From Ramlibacter agri (GTDB taxonomy: Bacteria > Pseudomonadota > Gammaproteobacteria > Burkholderiales > Burkholderiaceae_C): a DNA stretch of 64,000 bases. This document shows positions 45,206 through 55,078 of the stretch, piece after piece; positions within the stretch are counted from its first letter, which is position 1, and each line of letters starts with the position of its first letter. The translations under genes and the position numbers were made by a program. Below the pieces are notes generated by a model. The model searched no databases, had not been told where the DNA came from, and saw nothing but the letters and a program-made list of their open reading frames with translations. The stretch lies in the NCBI RefSeq assembly GCF_012927085.1, contig NZ_JABBFX010000001.1, positions 2,852,001 to 2,916,000 of the forward strand. Reading direction: 5' to 3'.

Positions 45206-46059
45206 AGCGGGCCCGCAACCTCCTGGCGCGGTTCGCGCTGGTGCTGGCCTGCGCCGCGCCGCTGGCTGCGTCCGCCACCACGCCGCAGCTGATGGACGGC
45301 ACCACGGCCATCCAGGTCGTGCGCGACCTGGCCTACGGCACCGACCCGCGCCAGCGCATCGACGCCTACGTGCCCCTGCATCCCGCCGGCCCGGTGCTGG
45401 TGATGGTGCATGGCGGCGCCTGGGCGATCGGCGACAAGGCCACGCCGGCCATGATCCGGCCCAAGGTGACCTACTGGACCGCGCGCGGTTACGTCGTGGT
45501 TTCCGTCAATTACCGCCTGTTGCCCGCCGCCAGCCCGATGGTGCAGGCGCAGGACGTGGCGAAGGCGCTGGCCCTGGTGCAGAAACAGGCGCCTTCGTGG
45601 GGCGCCGACCCGCAGCGGGTGGCGCTCATGGGCCACTCGTCCGGCGGCCACCTGGTGGCGCTGCTGGACTCCGCGCCCTCGCTGGCCTACGCGCAGGGCG
45701 CGAAGCCCTGGAAGGCCAGCATCAACCTGGACGGCGCGGCGCTGAACGTGCCGGCCTTGATGGGCGAGCGGCACGCGCCGCTGTACGACCGCGCCTTCGG
45801 CCGCGACCCCGCCTTCTGGGCCTCGGTGTCGCCGTACGACGTGATGGAAGCCAAGGTGCCGCCGATGCTGATCGTCTGCTCGCGGCTGCGCGGCAACTCC
45901 TGCCCGCAGGCGGATGCCTTCGAGCGCAAGGCTTCGCCCATGGGGCACCGGCTCACCATCTGGATGCAGCCGCTGCGGCACATGGAAGTCGACCAGCAGC
46001 TCGGGCTGCCGGGCGTCTACACGGACTCGGTCGCCCGCTGGCTGGGCGCGCTCCTGTAG
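45202..46059 (+). CDS. Secreted alpha/beta hydrolase
   Basis: The 285-residue protein has a signal peptide (1-25, ending ASA). It has the carboxylesterase/lipase fold: oxyanion motif HGGAW (70-74), nucleophile Ser146 in GHSSGG, and a likely catalytic His in LRHMEV near residue 263. The best match is with arylformamidase/esterase-like hydrolases. The substrate is unknown. It is coupled to eda by ATGA overlap, which is odd for a periplasmic hydrolase and may only reflect compact packing. A hairpin follows the stop. Confidence 0.85.
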   Translation: MKRARNLLARFALVLACAAPLAASATTPQLMDGTTAIQVVRDLAYGTDPRQRIDAYVPLHPAGPVLVMVHGGAWAIGDKATPAMIRPKVTYWTARGYVVVSVNYRLLPAASPMVQAQDVAKALALVQKQAPSWGADPQRVALMGHSSGGHLVALLDSAPSLAYAQGAKPWKASINLDGAALNVPALMGERHAPLYDRAFGRDPAFWASVSPYDVMEAKVPPMLIVCSRLRGNSCPQADAFERKASPMGHRLTIWMQPLRHMEVDQQLGLPGVYTDSVARWLGALL

Positions 46060-46060
46060 T

Positions 46061-46077
46061 CCCTGCGGCCGGCAGGG
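46061..46077. terminator. Hairpin after the edd-eda-hydrolase operon
   Basis: CCCTGC (46061-46066), loop GGCCG, GCAGGG (46072-46077) starts one base after the hydrolase stop codon region. It lacks a T-run. It probably marks the end of the operon. Confidence 0.4.
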
Positions 46078-46080
46078 ATG

Positions 46081-46092
46081 GGACCTAGGTCC
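46081..46092. promoter_or_regulatory. Perfect 12-bp palindrome containing CTAG
   Basis: GGACCTAGGTCC is a perfect palindrome 54 bases before the ATG of the small secreted protein. CTAG is rare in such genomes, so a perfect 12-mer centred on it is notable. A CCTAGG also lies just before the hypothetical gene at 17326. It could be an operator or part of an alternative promoter. Confidence 0.4.
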
Positions 46093-46146
46093 AATGCCGG
46101 CGGCGGAGCACTCGAAGCACCATTTTGGGACTTCGAGGAGCCCGAC

Positions 46147-46530
46147 ATGGCGATGACACTGAAGACCCGCGCGTGGCTTGCCGCCGCGTGCGTGGCGTTG
46201 GCTGCCGGCAGCGGCCTGGCGCGCGCGGACGAAGTCCCGCTCGTGAACGGCGCGCAATGGACCCAGTCGACGGAACAGGTGAAGAAGGCCTACCTGATCG
46301 GCATTGCCAACATCGTGCAGGTCGAGCGTGCCTACCACGCGGGCAACGCGCCCAGCGATTCCCAGAGCGTCCTGCCGCGCATGTCGATGGGGATGCGGGA
46401 CCACACGCTTGACAGCGTGCGCGACGGGCTCGATCGCTGGTACGCGTCGCACCCGGACCAGTTGCAGCGTCCCGTGATCGAGACGCTCTGGTTCGAGATG
46501 GCTGTGCCCGGGATGCAGAAGTCCAGATAG
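46147..46530 (+). CDS. Small secreted protein of unknown function
   Basis: The 127-residue protein has a signal peptide (about 1-27, AAACVALAAGSGLARA) and a mature part of about 100 residues: VNGAQWTQSTEQVKKAYLIG, IVQVERAYHAG, and LDRWYASHPDQLQRPVIETL. It is probably helical and periplasmic. No named family was recognised. It is followed after 11 bases by a glycine-zipper protein gene, and preceded by the CTAG palindrome, suggesting a two-gene stress-type unit. Confidence 0.75.
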   Translation: MAMTLKTRAWLAAACVALAAGSGLARADEVPLVNGAQWTQSTEQVKKAYLIGIANIVQVERAYHAGNAPSDSQSVLPRMSMGMRDHTLDSVRDGLDRWYASHPDQLQRPVIETLWFEMAVPGMQKSR

Positions 46531-46541
46531 GGGAAAGCGCC

Positions 46542-46769
46542 ATGAAGCGATTTGCTTGGATCGGGGCCGTGGCCCTGCTTGCCGCCACCAGTGCCTGCAC
46601 GTCGATGACGGCGCAGCAGCAGGGGACGGTTTCGGGCGCAGCCATCGGCGCCGCGGCCGGCGCCGGCATTGCCGCCATCGCCGGCGGCAGCGGCTGGACC
46701 GGTGCGGCCATCGGCGCCGTGGCCGGCGGCGTGGCCGGCAACATGAAGGGCAACAAGCAGCCGCAGTGA
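46542..46769 (+). CDS. Glycine-zipper membrane protein, probable lipoprotein
   Basis: The 75-residue protein has an N-terminal hydrophobic signal ending TSAC (Cys19), a weak lipobox, then a glycine/alanine zipper (GAAIGAAAGAGIAAIAGG and GAAIGAVAGGVAGN). It resembles OsmB/YMGG-type envelope proteins, many of them stress-induced. It probably inserts in the outer or inner membrane. GGGGAAAG lies before the ATG. It follows the small secreted protein by 11 bases. Confidence 0.8.
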   Translation: MKRFAWIGAVALLAATSACTSMTAQQQGTVSGAAIGAAAGAGIAAIAGGSGWTGAAIGAVAGGVAGNMKGNKQPQ

Positions 46770-46796
46770 GGCGCGGCCGCCGGCCCGCCGGGCCGG

Positions 46797-47180
46797 CTAG
46801 CCTCGCTGAATGAGCTCGATCTTGTAGCCGTCCGGATCGGTGACGAAGGCGATCACCGTGCTGCCGCCCTTCACCGGGCCGGGCTCGCGCGTGATGTTGC
46901 CGCCGCCGGCGCGGATCTTGTCGCAGGCGGCGTAGACGTCCGGCACGCCGATGGCGATGTGGCCGAACGCGGTGCCCGGTTCATACTGGTCGACGCCGTG
47001 GTTGTAGGTCAATTCCAGTTCGGCGTGTTCGGGGTTCGTGCCGTAGCCCACGAAGGCCAGCGAGTATTTCTGCTCCGGCCGCTCCGTCGTGCGCAGCAGG
47101 TTCATGCCCAGCACCTGGGTGTAGAAATCGATGGCGCGCTGCAGGTCGCCGACGCGCAGCATGGTGTGGAGGATTCGCAT
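46797..47180 (-). CDS. gloA: Lactoylglutathione lyase (glyoxalase I)
   Basis: The 127-residue metalloenzyme converts the methylglyoxal-glutathione hemithioacetal to S-lactoylglutathione. The metal ligands fall at His5, Glu56, His74 and Glu122, the positions used by Escherichia coli Glo[21 protein letters not shown] and the C-terminal [13 protein letters not shown] are signatures. The ATG at 47180 is the family start; the open frame continues upstream without similarity. It diverges from tamA across 58 bases. Confidence 0.95.
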   Translation of the reverse strand: MRILHTMLRVGDLQRAIDFYTQVLGMNLLRTTERPEQKYSLAFVGYGTNPEHAELELTYNHGVDQYEPGTAFGHIAIGVPDVYAACDKIRAGGGNITREPGPVKGGSTVIAFVTDPDGYKIELIQRG

Positions 47181-47238
47181 TCCGGCATTATTGCGCCGGA
47201 CCCCTTTCCACATGCACCTGCTGCATAGTTCAGCCTCG

Positions 47239-49047
47239 ATGATCCGTCCCTTCCTGGCCGCCCTGCTGCTTGCCCTGTGCGTCCTGGCGGCGCCGCTCGC
47301 GCGGGCGCAGGCCGAACGCCAGGAGATGCCGGCCTCGCCCGCCTTCGACCTCGTGGTGCAGGCTCCGGATCCCTTGCGGCAACTGCTGGAACGCCACCTG
47401 GAGCTGCAGCGCTTCCGGGAGGTGAGCGACCTCGACGATGCCGAGATCACGCGGCTGATCGTGCTGGCCGAAAAGGACGCGCGCGAGCTGCTGGCCACCC
47501 AGGGCTTCTTCGCGCCGCAGGTGCGGATCACCCGCGAGGACGCGAAGCCGCGGCTGCGGCTGGTGGTGGCGGTCGACCCCGGCCCGGCCACGACCGTCAG
47601 CAACGTCAACATCGGCTTCGAAGGCGACATCGCCACCAGCACCGACGCCGACGCGCTGGCGCAGCGCGGCGCCATCGTCGGCGGCTGGGGCCTGGCGGTC
47701 GGCCAGCCTTTCACGCAGGCGCGCTGGGACGGCGCCAAGTCGGCCGCGTTGCGGCAACTGGTGGCCAGGCGCTATCCCGCGGGCCGCATCAGCTACAGCC
47801 TGGCCGACGTCGACGCGGCCAGCCACGAAGCCGCGCTGGGCCTGAAGCTGGATTCCGGCCCGGTGTTCCACCTGGGCACCATGCAGGTCACCGGCGTCGA
47901 GCGCTACGACCCGGTGCTGGTGCCGCGCCTCGCGCGCCTGCCGGTGGGCTCGATCTACGACCAGGACCGCATCGTCGAGGCGCAGCTGCGCCTGACCGGC
48001 AGCGGCTACTACGACTCCGCCTTCATCTTCGTCGATCCGTCCGGCGACCCGGAGGCGGCGCCGGTGCAGGTGACCGTGCGCGAGGCGCCGCTGCAGAAGG
48101 TGGTGCTGGGCGTCGGCTTCACCACCGACTCGGGGCCGCGCGCGTCGATCGAGCACACGGCCAACCGCGTGCCGGGCATCGGCTGGCGCGCCGTCACCAA
48201 GCTGCAGGCCGAGAAGAAGAACCCGTTCGCGCAGACCGAATGGACCGGCCTGCCCGACGAGGAAGGCTGGCGCTGGTCCAGCCTGCTGCGCGCCGAGCGC
48301 CTGGACGACGGGCGCGTCATCACCTACAGCGACCGCATCCGCGGCGGCCGCTTCCAGACCAGCGACCACATCGACCGCAACGTCTACCTGCAGTACGAGA
48401 ATGCGCGGGTGGCGAACCCGAACAACCTGGCGCTGACTTCGGCCGAGGTCGGCGCCGGCTCCGCCATCAGCGCGAACTACGTGTGGACCGGGCGCTATTT
48501 CAATTCGCGCACCTCGCCCACCAGCGGCTACGGGCTGGGTTTCGAGCTGGGCGGCGGCCTCACCCTGAGCGGCGACAACCAGCCGTTCCAGCGCACGGTG
48601 GCGCGCGCGCTGTGGTTCAAGCCGCTGCCGGTGGGCCGGCTGCAGCTGCGCGGCGAAGTGGGCGCGGTGTTCGCGAGCGGCAGCGCGCAGATCCCGGCGA
48701 CGCAGTTGTTCCGCACCGGCGGCGACCAGTCAGTGCGCGGCTACAAGTACCTGGACATCGGCGTGCCGCTGGCCGACGGCGTCATCGGCCCGGGCCGCCT
48801 GGAGACCATCACCAGCGTCGAATGGCAGCGGCCGATCCGGTGGAAGGAGGAGGCCACGGCCTTCGAGCACCTGCTGTTCCTGGACATGGGCGCCGTCGCC
48901 GACCAGGTGAGCGAGCTCAAGCCGCACTGGGGCGTGGGCACCGGCGTGCGCTGGCGCAGCCCGGTGGGGCCGATGGATGCGGCCATCGCCTATGGCCTGC
49001 AGGTGCACCGCCTGCGCTTCCACCTCGTCGTGGGGTTCGTGTTTTGA
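47239..49047 (+). CDS. tamA: Autotransporter assembly factor TamA (BamA family)
   Basis: The 602-residue outer-membrane protein has a signal peptide (about 1-23), three POTRA-like domains (about 30-260) and a C-terminal Omp85 beta-barrel (about 270-602, ending [11 protein letters not shown] with the terminal Phe). The L6-loop motif appears as SVRGYKY. It works with TamB, encoded by the next gene, to insert autotransporters and to move phospholipids across the envelope. The ATG at 47239 gives a normal signal peptide. Confidence 0.92.
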   Translation: MIRPFLAALLLALCVLAAPLARAQAERQEMPASPAFDLVVQAPDPLRQLLERHLELQRFREVSDLDDAEITRLIVLAEKDARELLATQGFFAPQVRITREDAKPRLRLVVAVDPGPATTVSNVNIGFEGDIATSTDADALAQRGAIVGGWGLAVGQPFTQARWDGAKSAALRQLVARRYPAGRISYSLADVDAASHEAALGLKLDSGPVFHLGTMQVTGVERYDPVLVPRLARLPVGSIYDQDRIVEAQLRLTGSGYYDSAFIFVDPSGDPEAAPVQVTVREAPLQKVVLGVGFTTDSGPRASIEHTANRVPGIGWRAVTKLQAEKKNPFAQTEWTGLPDEEGWRWSSLLRAERLDDGRVITYSDRIRGGRFQTSDHIDRNVYLQYENARVANPNNLALTSAEVGAGSAISANYVWTGRYFNSRTSPTSGYGLGFELGGGLTLSGDNQPFQRTVARALWFKPLPVGRLQLRGEVGAVFASGSAQIPATQLFRTGGDQSVRGYKYLDIGVPLADGVIGPGRLETITSVEWQRPIRWKEEATAFEHLLFLDMGAVADQVSELKPHWGVGTGVRWRSPVGPMDAAIAYGLQVHRLRFHLVVGFVF

Positions 49048-52000
49048 GCGCCGGCCGCATCCTGCTGTGGACCTTCCGCAGCCTGCTGCTGGTGCTGCTG
49101 CTGTTGGTGCTGGCGGTGGCCGGCGCCTGGTGGTGGGCCGGGCAGGAAGGATCACTGGCCTGGACGCTGGAGCGGCTCGCCTCGGGCCGGCCGCTGCGGA
49201 CCGAAGGCGTGCGCGGCTCGTTGCGCGCCGGCTGGCGCATAGACCACATCACCTGGGAAGGCGCCGACCTGCGGGTGGAAGCGCGCAACGTCCGGCTGGA
49301 CTGGGAGCCGATCGCCTTGATCAGCCGCACCTTGCAGCTGGAGCACGTGAGCGCGGGCGAGGTGCGCATCACCGACAAGCGCAAGCCTTCGGAAGAGCCG
49401 ATGCGGCCGCCGCCCAGCCTGAAGCTGCCCTGGCGCGTGACGGTGGACGATTTCGGCGTCGGCCTGTTCGACTACCAGGGACGGGCGCAGGTGAGCGTGA
49501 GCGGCGTCATGGGCCGCTATGCCTTCGACGGCGTCCACCACCAGCTGCAGCTCGATGGCCTGCAGGTTGCCGGCGGCAGCTACAGCGGCCGGGCGACGCT
49601 GCTGGGCGTTGCTCCGCTGGACCTGCAGGTGGCGCTGGGCGGGCGGGTGCTGGCGCCCATCCCCGGCGGCGCGCCGCCGCTGCGGCTGCAGTTCGAGGCG
49701 GTGGCGCAGGGGCCGCTGGCGGACCTGCAGGCGCGTGCGCTGCTGCGGGCCGAGCGCGGGGCGCTGCGCGCCGCGGAGCTGCCTTCGGCCCGCGTGACCG
49801 CCCGTGTGACGCCCTTCGAACCCATGCCCTTGCCGGAGGGCCACGCCGAATTCCGCGCATTGGACCTGGCGCCTTTCTGGCAGGGTGCGCCGCGCACGCT
49901 GCTCTCCGGCGAGCTGGAAGTGGCGCCGCTCGAGCGCGACGCCTGGCGCGTGCTGGCCGACGTCCGCAACGGCCTGCCCGGGCCCTGGGACTCGGGCCGG
50001 CTGCCCGTGGCCAGCGCGCGCGGCGCCGGCGAATGGCGCGCCGGCACGGCGCTGGTGCGCAGCTTGCGCGCCGAGCTGGGTGGCGGCCAGCTGGAAGGCG
50101 AGGGCGCCTGGGAAGGCCGCGGCTGGCGCTTCCAGGGCCGGGTGGAAGGCGTCGATCCGGCGCAGCTGCATGGCCAGCTGGCCGCGCTGCCACTGACCGG
50201 CCCGGTGCGCCTGCAGGGCGAGCAGGGCGCCGTCGATTTCGACCTGGCCTTGCAGGCCGGTGCGGCGGCGCCGCGGCACGCCAGCGGCATGCAGGCGGCC
50301 GTCGGCGCGCTGGAACTGCGCGAGCTGGCGGCCAAGGGCCGCTGGCAGGGCAGCACGATCGCGCTGGCGCCGCTGCACCTGCGCACCAGCGATGCGACGC
50401 TGGACGGCGAGATCGACCTCGACTGGCAGGCCTGGGCCGGCCAGGGCAAGCTGCAGCTGCGCGCCCCGGCCCTGGAACTGCAGGCCAATGGTGCGCTCGC
50501 GGAAACCAGGGGCAAGGGCACGCTCGATCTCGCCGCCGGCGACCTCGCGCGGCTGCAGCAATGGCTGCAGCGCTGGCCGGGCATGGACAAGATGCTGGCC
50601 GGCCTGCACCTGCAAGGCAGCGCGCAGGGCAACGTCGCCTGGCAGGGCGGCTGGCGCGATCCGGCCGTGCAGGGCCACGCGCAGGTGGCGCGCCTGCAAT
50701 GGCAGCCCGATCCGCCGGCCCGCGCGGAGACGCCGCTGCCCTGGGTGCTGACCCAAGGTGATCTGCGCCTGGACGGACGGCTGCGCGATGCGGCGCTGGT
50801 GCTGGATCTACAGGCCGCGAGCGGCCAGCGCGAAGTGAAGCTCGCTGCCGCGGGCCGCCTGGGTGGCACGCTGGGCGCGGTGCCCGCATGGCACGGCCAG
50901 CTCGCCCGCCTGGCGCTGCAGCTGCAGGACCCGGCACTCGCGCCCGGCCCATGGCGGCTGCAGCTGCGCCAGCCGGCGGATTGGAAGTATTCCGGGGGGG
51001 ACTTCGAGCTGGGCGCCGGCGAGGCCGTGCTGCTGTCGCCGGCGCCGCGCAGCGGGGCTACGCCTTCCGAAGCGCTGGTGACCTGGTCGCCGCTGCGGCG
51101 ACACGGCGGCCAGCTGACGACGGCAGGGCGCATCAAGGGCTTGCCGCTCGCGTGGATCGAGCTGGTGGGCGGCCCGCAGCTGGTGAGTTCGGTGCTGGCC
51201 GGCGACATGGTGTTCGACGCGCAATGGAACGCGCAGCTCGGCTCCAACCTGCGTGTCGAAGCTTCGCTGGCGCGCGTGAGCGGCGACATCACCCTGCTTG
51301 CCGAAACGCCGGAAGGCGGCAACACCCGCGTGAACGCCGGCGTGCGCGATGCGCACCTGAGCCTCAGCAACCAGGGCGAACAGGTGACCTTGGCGCTGCG
51401 CTGGGACAGCGAACGGGCCGGCCATGCCGAAGGCCAGCTCCGCACCCAGCTTGCGCGCACCGCCGACGGCGGCTGGAACTGGCCGGAGAACGCGCCCTTG
51501 ACCGGGCGCCTGCAGGCGCAACTGCCACGCATCGGCGTGTGGTCGGTGCTGGCGCCGCCCGGCTGGCGGCTGCGCGGCTCCCTGGCTGCGGACATCGCGG
51601 TCGCCGGCACGCGCACGCAGCCGAGGCTGTCGGGGCCGCTGACGGCGGACCAACTGGCGCTGCGCTCGGTGGTGGACGGCATCGAACTGGCCAACGGCCG
51701 TCTGCGTTCGGAACTGGCCGGCGACAAGCTGGTGGTGAGCGAGTTCCTGCTGCACGGCGCGCAGGACGCGAGCGGTGCCAGTGGCGGCACGCTGCAGGCC
51801 AGCGGCGAAGGCGCATGGACCCCGCAGGGCGTGCAGTTGCGCGTCAACGCGCAGCTGGCGCAACTGCGCGCCAGCATCCGCAGCGACCGCCAGCTGACGG
51901 TGTCCGGGCCGGTGGCGGCGCGGGTGGACCGCGAGGGCGTCAACGTCAGCGGCCAGCTGGTGGTGGACCGCGCCCGCATCCAGATCCCCGACGAATCCCC

Positions 52001-52826
52001 GCCGCGCCTGGGTGACGACGTCGTCGTGCGCAATGCGCCGGGCGTGGCGGCGACGGAAGCGGAGCGGCGCGAGCAGCCGGCGCCGACCGATGCGGGCCGC
52101 ACGCTGACGCTGGCGATCAGCTTCGACCTGGGCAAGGATTTCCACGTGAAGGGCCGCGGCATCGACACGGAGCTGGCCGGCCAAGTGCAGGTGACGGCGC
52201 AGGGCGCCAGCCAGCCGGAACTGCACGGCGCCATCCGCACGGTCGGCGGGACCTTCGATGCCTATGGCCAGCACCTGCGCATCGACCATGGCGAGATCCG
52301 CTTCACCGGGCCGGTGGACAACCCGGCGCTGGACGTCCTGGCGCTGCGGCCCAACCTCTCGGGCGGCCAGCAGGCGGGCGTGCAGGTGACGGGGCGCGCG
52401 CAGTCACCGCGGGTGCAGCTCTATTCGAACCCGCAGCTGACGGAGGCGGAGACCCTGTCCTGGCTGGTGCTGGGACGCTCTTCCGCCGGCGGCGGCGCGG
52501 AGACGGCGCTGCTGCAAAGCGCCGCGGCGGCGCTGCTGGCCGGCCGCACCGGCAACACGCGCGGCCTGGCCGGCGCCTTCGGGCTGGACGAGGTTTCGCT
52601 GCGGCAGGATTCCGGCGGCAGCGGCGGCAACATCGTCGCCGTGGGCAAGCGCTTCGCGGACAACTTCTATGCCTCTTACGAGCGCAGCCTGTCCAGCGCC
52701 ACCGGCACGCTGTACCTGTTCTACGACGTCTCGCGGCGGCTGACGGTGCGCGCGGAGGCGGGCGAGCGGGCGGGGCTGGACCTGATCTTCACCTTCTACT
52801 TCGACGGCGGGCGGAAGACCCGTTAA
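49044..52826 (+). CDS. tamB: Translocation and assembly module protein TamB
   Basis: The 1260-residue protein has one N-terminal membrane helix (about 5-30, LLWTFRSLLLVLLLLVLAVA), a long beta-rich periplasmic stretch and a C-terminal TamB/DUF490 domain (from about 1010, with TLTLAISFDLGKDFHVKGRG and later LTVRAEAGERAGLDLIF). The length equals the usual TamB. The start is a TTG at 49044 overlapping the tamA stop (TTGA); no ATG or GTG lies near. It partners TamA. Its stop overlaps that of the convergent thioesterase in TTAA. Confidence 0.92.
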   Translation: MSAGRILLWTFRSLLLVLLLLVLAVAGAWWWAGQEGSLAWTLERLASGRPLRTEGVRGSLRAGWRIDHITWEGADLRVEARNVRLDWEPIALISRTLQLEHVSAGEVRITDKRKPSEEPMRPPPSLKLPWRVTVDDFGVGLFDYQGRAQVSVSGVMGRYAFDGVHHQLQLDGLQVAGGSYSGRATLLGVAPLDLQVALGGRVLAPIPGGAPPLRLQFEAVAQGPLADLQARALLRAERGALRAAELPSARVTARVTPFEPMPLPEGHAEFRALDLAPFWQGAPRTLLSGELEVAPLERDAWRVLADVRNGLPGPWDSGRLPVASARGAGEWRAGTALVRSLRAELGGGQLEGEGAWEGRGWRFQGRVEGVDPAQLHGQLAALPLTGPVRLQGEQGAVDFDLALQAGAAAPRHASGMQAAVGALELRELAAKGRWQGSTIALAPLHLRTSDATLDGEIDLDWQAWAGQGKLQLRAPALELQANGALAETRGKGTLDLAAGDLARLQQWLQRWPGMDKMLAGLHLQGSAQGNVAWQGGWRDPAVQGHAQVARLQWQPDPPARAETPLPWVLTQGDLRLDGRLRDAALVLDLQAASGQREVKLAAAGRLGGTLGAVPAWHGQLARLALQLQDPALAPGPWRLQLRQPADWKYSGGDFELGAGEAVLLSPAPRSGATPSEALVTWSPLRRHGGQLTTAGRIKGLPLAWIELVGGPQLVSSVLAGDMVFDAQWNAQLGSNLRVEASLARVSGDITLLAETPEGGNTRVNAGVRDAHLSLSNQGEQVTLALRWDSERAGHAEGQLRTQLARTADGGWNWPENAPLTGRLQAQLPRIGVWSVLAPPGWRLRGSLAADIAVAGTRTQPRLSGPLTADQLALRSVVDGIELANGRLRSELAGDKLVVSEFLLHGAQDASGASGGTLQASGEGAWTPQGVQLRVNAQLAQLRASIRSDRQLTVSGPVAARVDREGVNVSGQLVVDRARIQIPDESPPRLGDDVVVRNAPGVAATEAERREQPAPTDAGRTLTLAISFDLGKDFHVKGRGIDTELAGQVQVTAQGASQPELHGAIRTVGGTFDAYGQHLRIDHGEIRFTGPVDNPALDVLALRPNLSGGQQAGVQVTGRAQSPRVQLYSNPQLTEAETLSWLVLGRSSAGGGAETALLQSAAAALLAGRTGNTRGLAGAFGLDEVSLRQDSGGSGGNIVAVGKRFADNFYASYERSLSSATGTLYLFYDVSRRLTVRAEAGERAGLDLIFTFYFDGGRKTR

Positions 52827-53362
52827 CGATTCATCTCGAACACGAGGCAGGTGGTGGTGCCGTGTGCGTACAAGGTGCCGTCCGGCCCGACCAGGCGCGC
52901 TTCGGCCGTCGCCAGCTGGCGGCCGCAATGCAGGACCTTGCCTTCGGCGCGCACGCGCTGCACCTTGGGGCCGATTGCCTTCACCAGGTTGATGCCCAGT
53001 TCCGCGGTGGTGTAGCCGCGGCCGGCGGGCATCATCGTGTGCACCGCGCAGCCCAGGGCCGAATCGAGCAGGGTCGCATACCAGCCGCCATGGATGCCGC
53101 CCATCGGGTTGAAGTGGTCGGGGCCGGGCGCGCCCTGGAACACGGCGCGGCCTTCGGACACCTCCATCAGCTGGAAGCTGAGCGTGCGCGCGATCGGCGG
53201 GTAGGGCAGTTCGCCGCGCAGCATGGCCTGCATCAGGTCCAGGCCGCTGCGCCCGGCCACCTGCTCGGGACGGGCCACGCCCACGCCGGCGGCCGCGTTC
53301 ACGCGGGCATGGATCTCCTGCTCCTGGGCAAGCCAGGCTTCGAGCTGGTTCACGTTGGTCAT
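52823..53362 (-). CDS. PaaI family hotdog thioesterase
   Basis: The 179-residue protein has an N-terminal extension (1-55, helical) and a hotdog core: FQGAPGPDHFNPMGGIHGGW with the conserved Asn and HGG, LLDSALGCAVHTMMPAG with the Asp, and TAELGINLVKAIGP. It should hydrolyse an acyl- or aryl-CoA ester. It converges on tamB, the two stops sharing TTAA. Its substrate and partners are not visible from context. Confidence 0.87.
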   Translation of the reverse strand: MTNVNQLEAWLAQEQEIHARVNAAAGVGVARPEQVAGRSGLDLMQAMLRGELPYPPIARTLSFQLMEVSEGRAVFQGAPGPDHFNPMGGIHGGWYATLLDSALGCAVHTMMPAGRGYTTAELGINLVKAIGPKVQRVRAEGKVLHCGRQLATAEARLVGPDGTLYAHGTTTCLVFEMNR

Positions 53363-53469
53363 CGGGCCGAGGCTACACGCATGCGTGATGAAAGTCGACG
53401 CGCCGGCGCGACGCGCCGCTTGCAGCCGGCGCCGCTTGTGTGAACACTGGCGACGGGAAGGAGATTGCG

Positions 53470-54705
53470 ATGACCGACCTTGCCGCTCCGCGCCGCCAGG
53501 CGATGTGGCTGGTGCTGCTGGCCGCCGGGGGGACCTTTGCCCTCAGCATGGGTTCGCGCCAGAGCATGGGGCTGTTCCTGTCGTACCTGAACACCAGCAC
53601 GCACCTGGGCGTGGCCGCCATCAGCCTGGCCTTCGCCTTCGGCCAGTTGTGGTGGGGCCTCACGCAGCCGATTGCCGGCGCCATCGCCGACCGCTGGGGC
53701 CCGGGGCGCGTGCTCGTTGCCGGCACCTTGCTCGCCGCGCTGGGCAGCTTCATCGCGCCCTACATGACGACCACGCTGGGGCTGATCTTCGCCATCGGCG
53801 TGCTGGCCGCCGGCGGCTCCGGCCTGGCCGGGCCCGCGGTGCTGGTCGCGGCGACCATGCGCCGGATCGACGACAACCAGCGCGGCATGGCCACCGGCGT
53901 CGTCAATGCGTGCGGCTCGCTCGGGCAGTTCGCCGTGGCGCCGCTGGCCGGCTTCTGGATCGCCAGCCTCGGCTGGGTGACGGCCATGCAGGCGGTCGGC
54001 CTGATCGTGCTGCTGGCGCTGCCCGCGGCCTGGGTGCTGCGCCGGACCGGCGACGCGTCCGCGCCGGCGGCGGCCAGCGCCGCCAAGCCGCAGGGGACGA
54101 AGGCGGCGGTGGCCGCGGCTTGCCGCCACCCCGGCTACCTGTTGCTCACCGCCGGCTTCTTCGTCTGCGGTTTCCACGTGGCGCTGCTGGTGATCCACCT
54201 GCCCGGCATGGTGGCGGCCTGCGGCCTGCCGCCGCAATGGGGCGGCTGGGCGCTGGCCATGCTGGGGCTGTTCAACATCGTGGGCAGCCTGGCCATCGGC
54301 TGGGCGACGCAGCGCTGGCGCATGAAGTCGCTGCTGGCGCTGCTCTATGCGGCGCGCGCCGTGTTCGTGCTGGCCTTCCTGTTCGCGCCCAAGACCGGGC
54401 CCGTGGTGCTGCTGTTCGCGGCCGTCATGGGCCTGACCTATCTCGCGACCGTGCCGCCGACCGCCGGCCTGGTGGCCAAGTTCTTCGGCTCCGCGCACAT
54501 GGCCACGCTGTTCGGCCTGGTGATGCTGGTCCACCAGGTCGGCGCCTTTGCCGGCACCTGGCTGGGAGGCAAGGTGTTCGAATGGACCGGCGGCTACGAC
54601 TGGGTCTGGTACATCGACATCGTGCTGGCCGTGGGCGCAGCGCTCGTCCACCTGCCCATTCGCGAAGCGCCGGTCGCGCCGCTGGGGCGCCCCGCGGCCG
54701 CTTGA
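53470..54705 (+). CDS. MFS transporter
   Basis: The 411-residue protein has twelve predicted membrane helices and an MFS loop of the AIADRWGPGRVLVAGTLL type between helices 2 and 3. Its first helix contains FALSMGSRQSMGLFLSYLN, typical of the oxalate/formate-antiporter-like and monocarboxylate branches, so import or exchange of an organic acid is possible. GAAGGAGA precedes the ATG at 53470; a GTG ten codons upstream is less likely. Two ribbon-helix-helix mini-genes follow on the same strand. Confidence 0.88.
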   Translation: MTDLAAPRRQAMWLVLLAAGGTFALSMGSRQSMGLFLSYLNTSTHLGVAAISLAFAFGQLWWGLTQPIAGAIADRWGPGRVLVAGTLLAALGSFIAPYMTTTLGLIFAIGVLAAGGSGLAGPAVLVAATMRRIDDNQRGMATGVVNACGSLGQFAVAPLAGFWIASLGWVTAMQAVGLIVLLALPAAWVLRRTGDASAPAAASAAKPQGTKAAVAAACRHPGYLLLTAGFFVCGFHVALLVIHLPGMVAACGLPPQWGGWALAMLGLFNIVGSLAIGWATQRWRMKSLLALLYAARAVFVLAFLFAPKTGPVVLLFAAVMGLTYLATVPPTAGLVAKFFGSAHMATLFGLVMLVHQVGAFAGTWLGGKVFEWTGGYDWVWYIDIVLAVGAALVHLPIREAPVAPLGRPAAA

Positions 54706-54716
54706 AGGACGCGTCT

Positions 54717-54753
54717 GGCTCAGCGTTGGCCGCGGCCTACAAGCCGCTGAGCC
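54717..54753. terminator. Perfect 9-bp hairpin after the MFS gene
   Basis: GGCTCAGCG (54717-54725) and CGCTGAGCC (54745-54753) pair perfectly across a 19-base loop that itself contains the palindrome GGCCGCGGCC. It lies 11 bases after the MFS stop. There is no T-run. The remaining 110 bases to the next start hold no recognised gene. Confidence 0.45.
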
Positions 54754-54867
54754 AAGCGCCGATGCCTGCCATCGCGGTTTGTCGCAAGAAGTCTCAAGCC
54801 GCAGTACTACCGGCCGGTCCCTGGTCCCGCGGCAGAGTCATGGCTGTGTGGAAACTCTGACGAACGC

Positions 54868-55047
54868 ATGGAACAGAAACCTGCTCGCCTCACGGTCCTC
54901 ATCGACGCGGAGAAGAAGAAAGCATTCGAGGCACTGTGCGCATCCCAGGACATCACCGCATCGCAGGTGGTGCGGCAACTGATCCGGGAATACCTGGCCC
55001 GGCACGGGGCCGGTCACGGGCCCCATCATCCCGATGCCTCGCCCTAG
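54868..55047 (+). CDS. Ribbon-helix-helix (CopG-like) mini-protein, copy 1
   Basis: The 59-residue protein has one ribbon-helix-helix domain: strand ARLTVLIDAEKKKAF, helix FEALCASQDI and helix ASQVVRQLIREYLARHG, ending in a His-rich tail. It would bind DNA as a dimer through the paired strands. It is a clear paralogue of the protein encoded 62 bases downstream. Shortly before its start lies GGAAACTCTGA, which repeats part of the sequence before copy 2. No toxin gene is adjacent, so an antitoxin role is not supported. Confidence 0.75.
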   Translation: MEQKPARLTVLIDAEKKKAFEALCASQDITASQVVRQLIREYLARHGAGHGPHHPDASP

Positions 55048-55078
55048 CGAGCCCCCGGGCAGGCGGAAACTCATTACA

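Noticed and set aside
47277..52826. A single 1849-codon open frame covering tamA and tamB.
   Set aside because: Only the part after 49044 is TamB; the earlier part is an out-of-frame reading of tamA without a membrane anchor or known domain.
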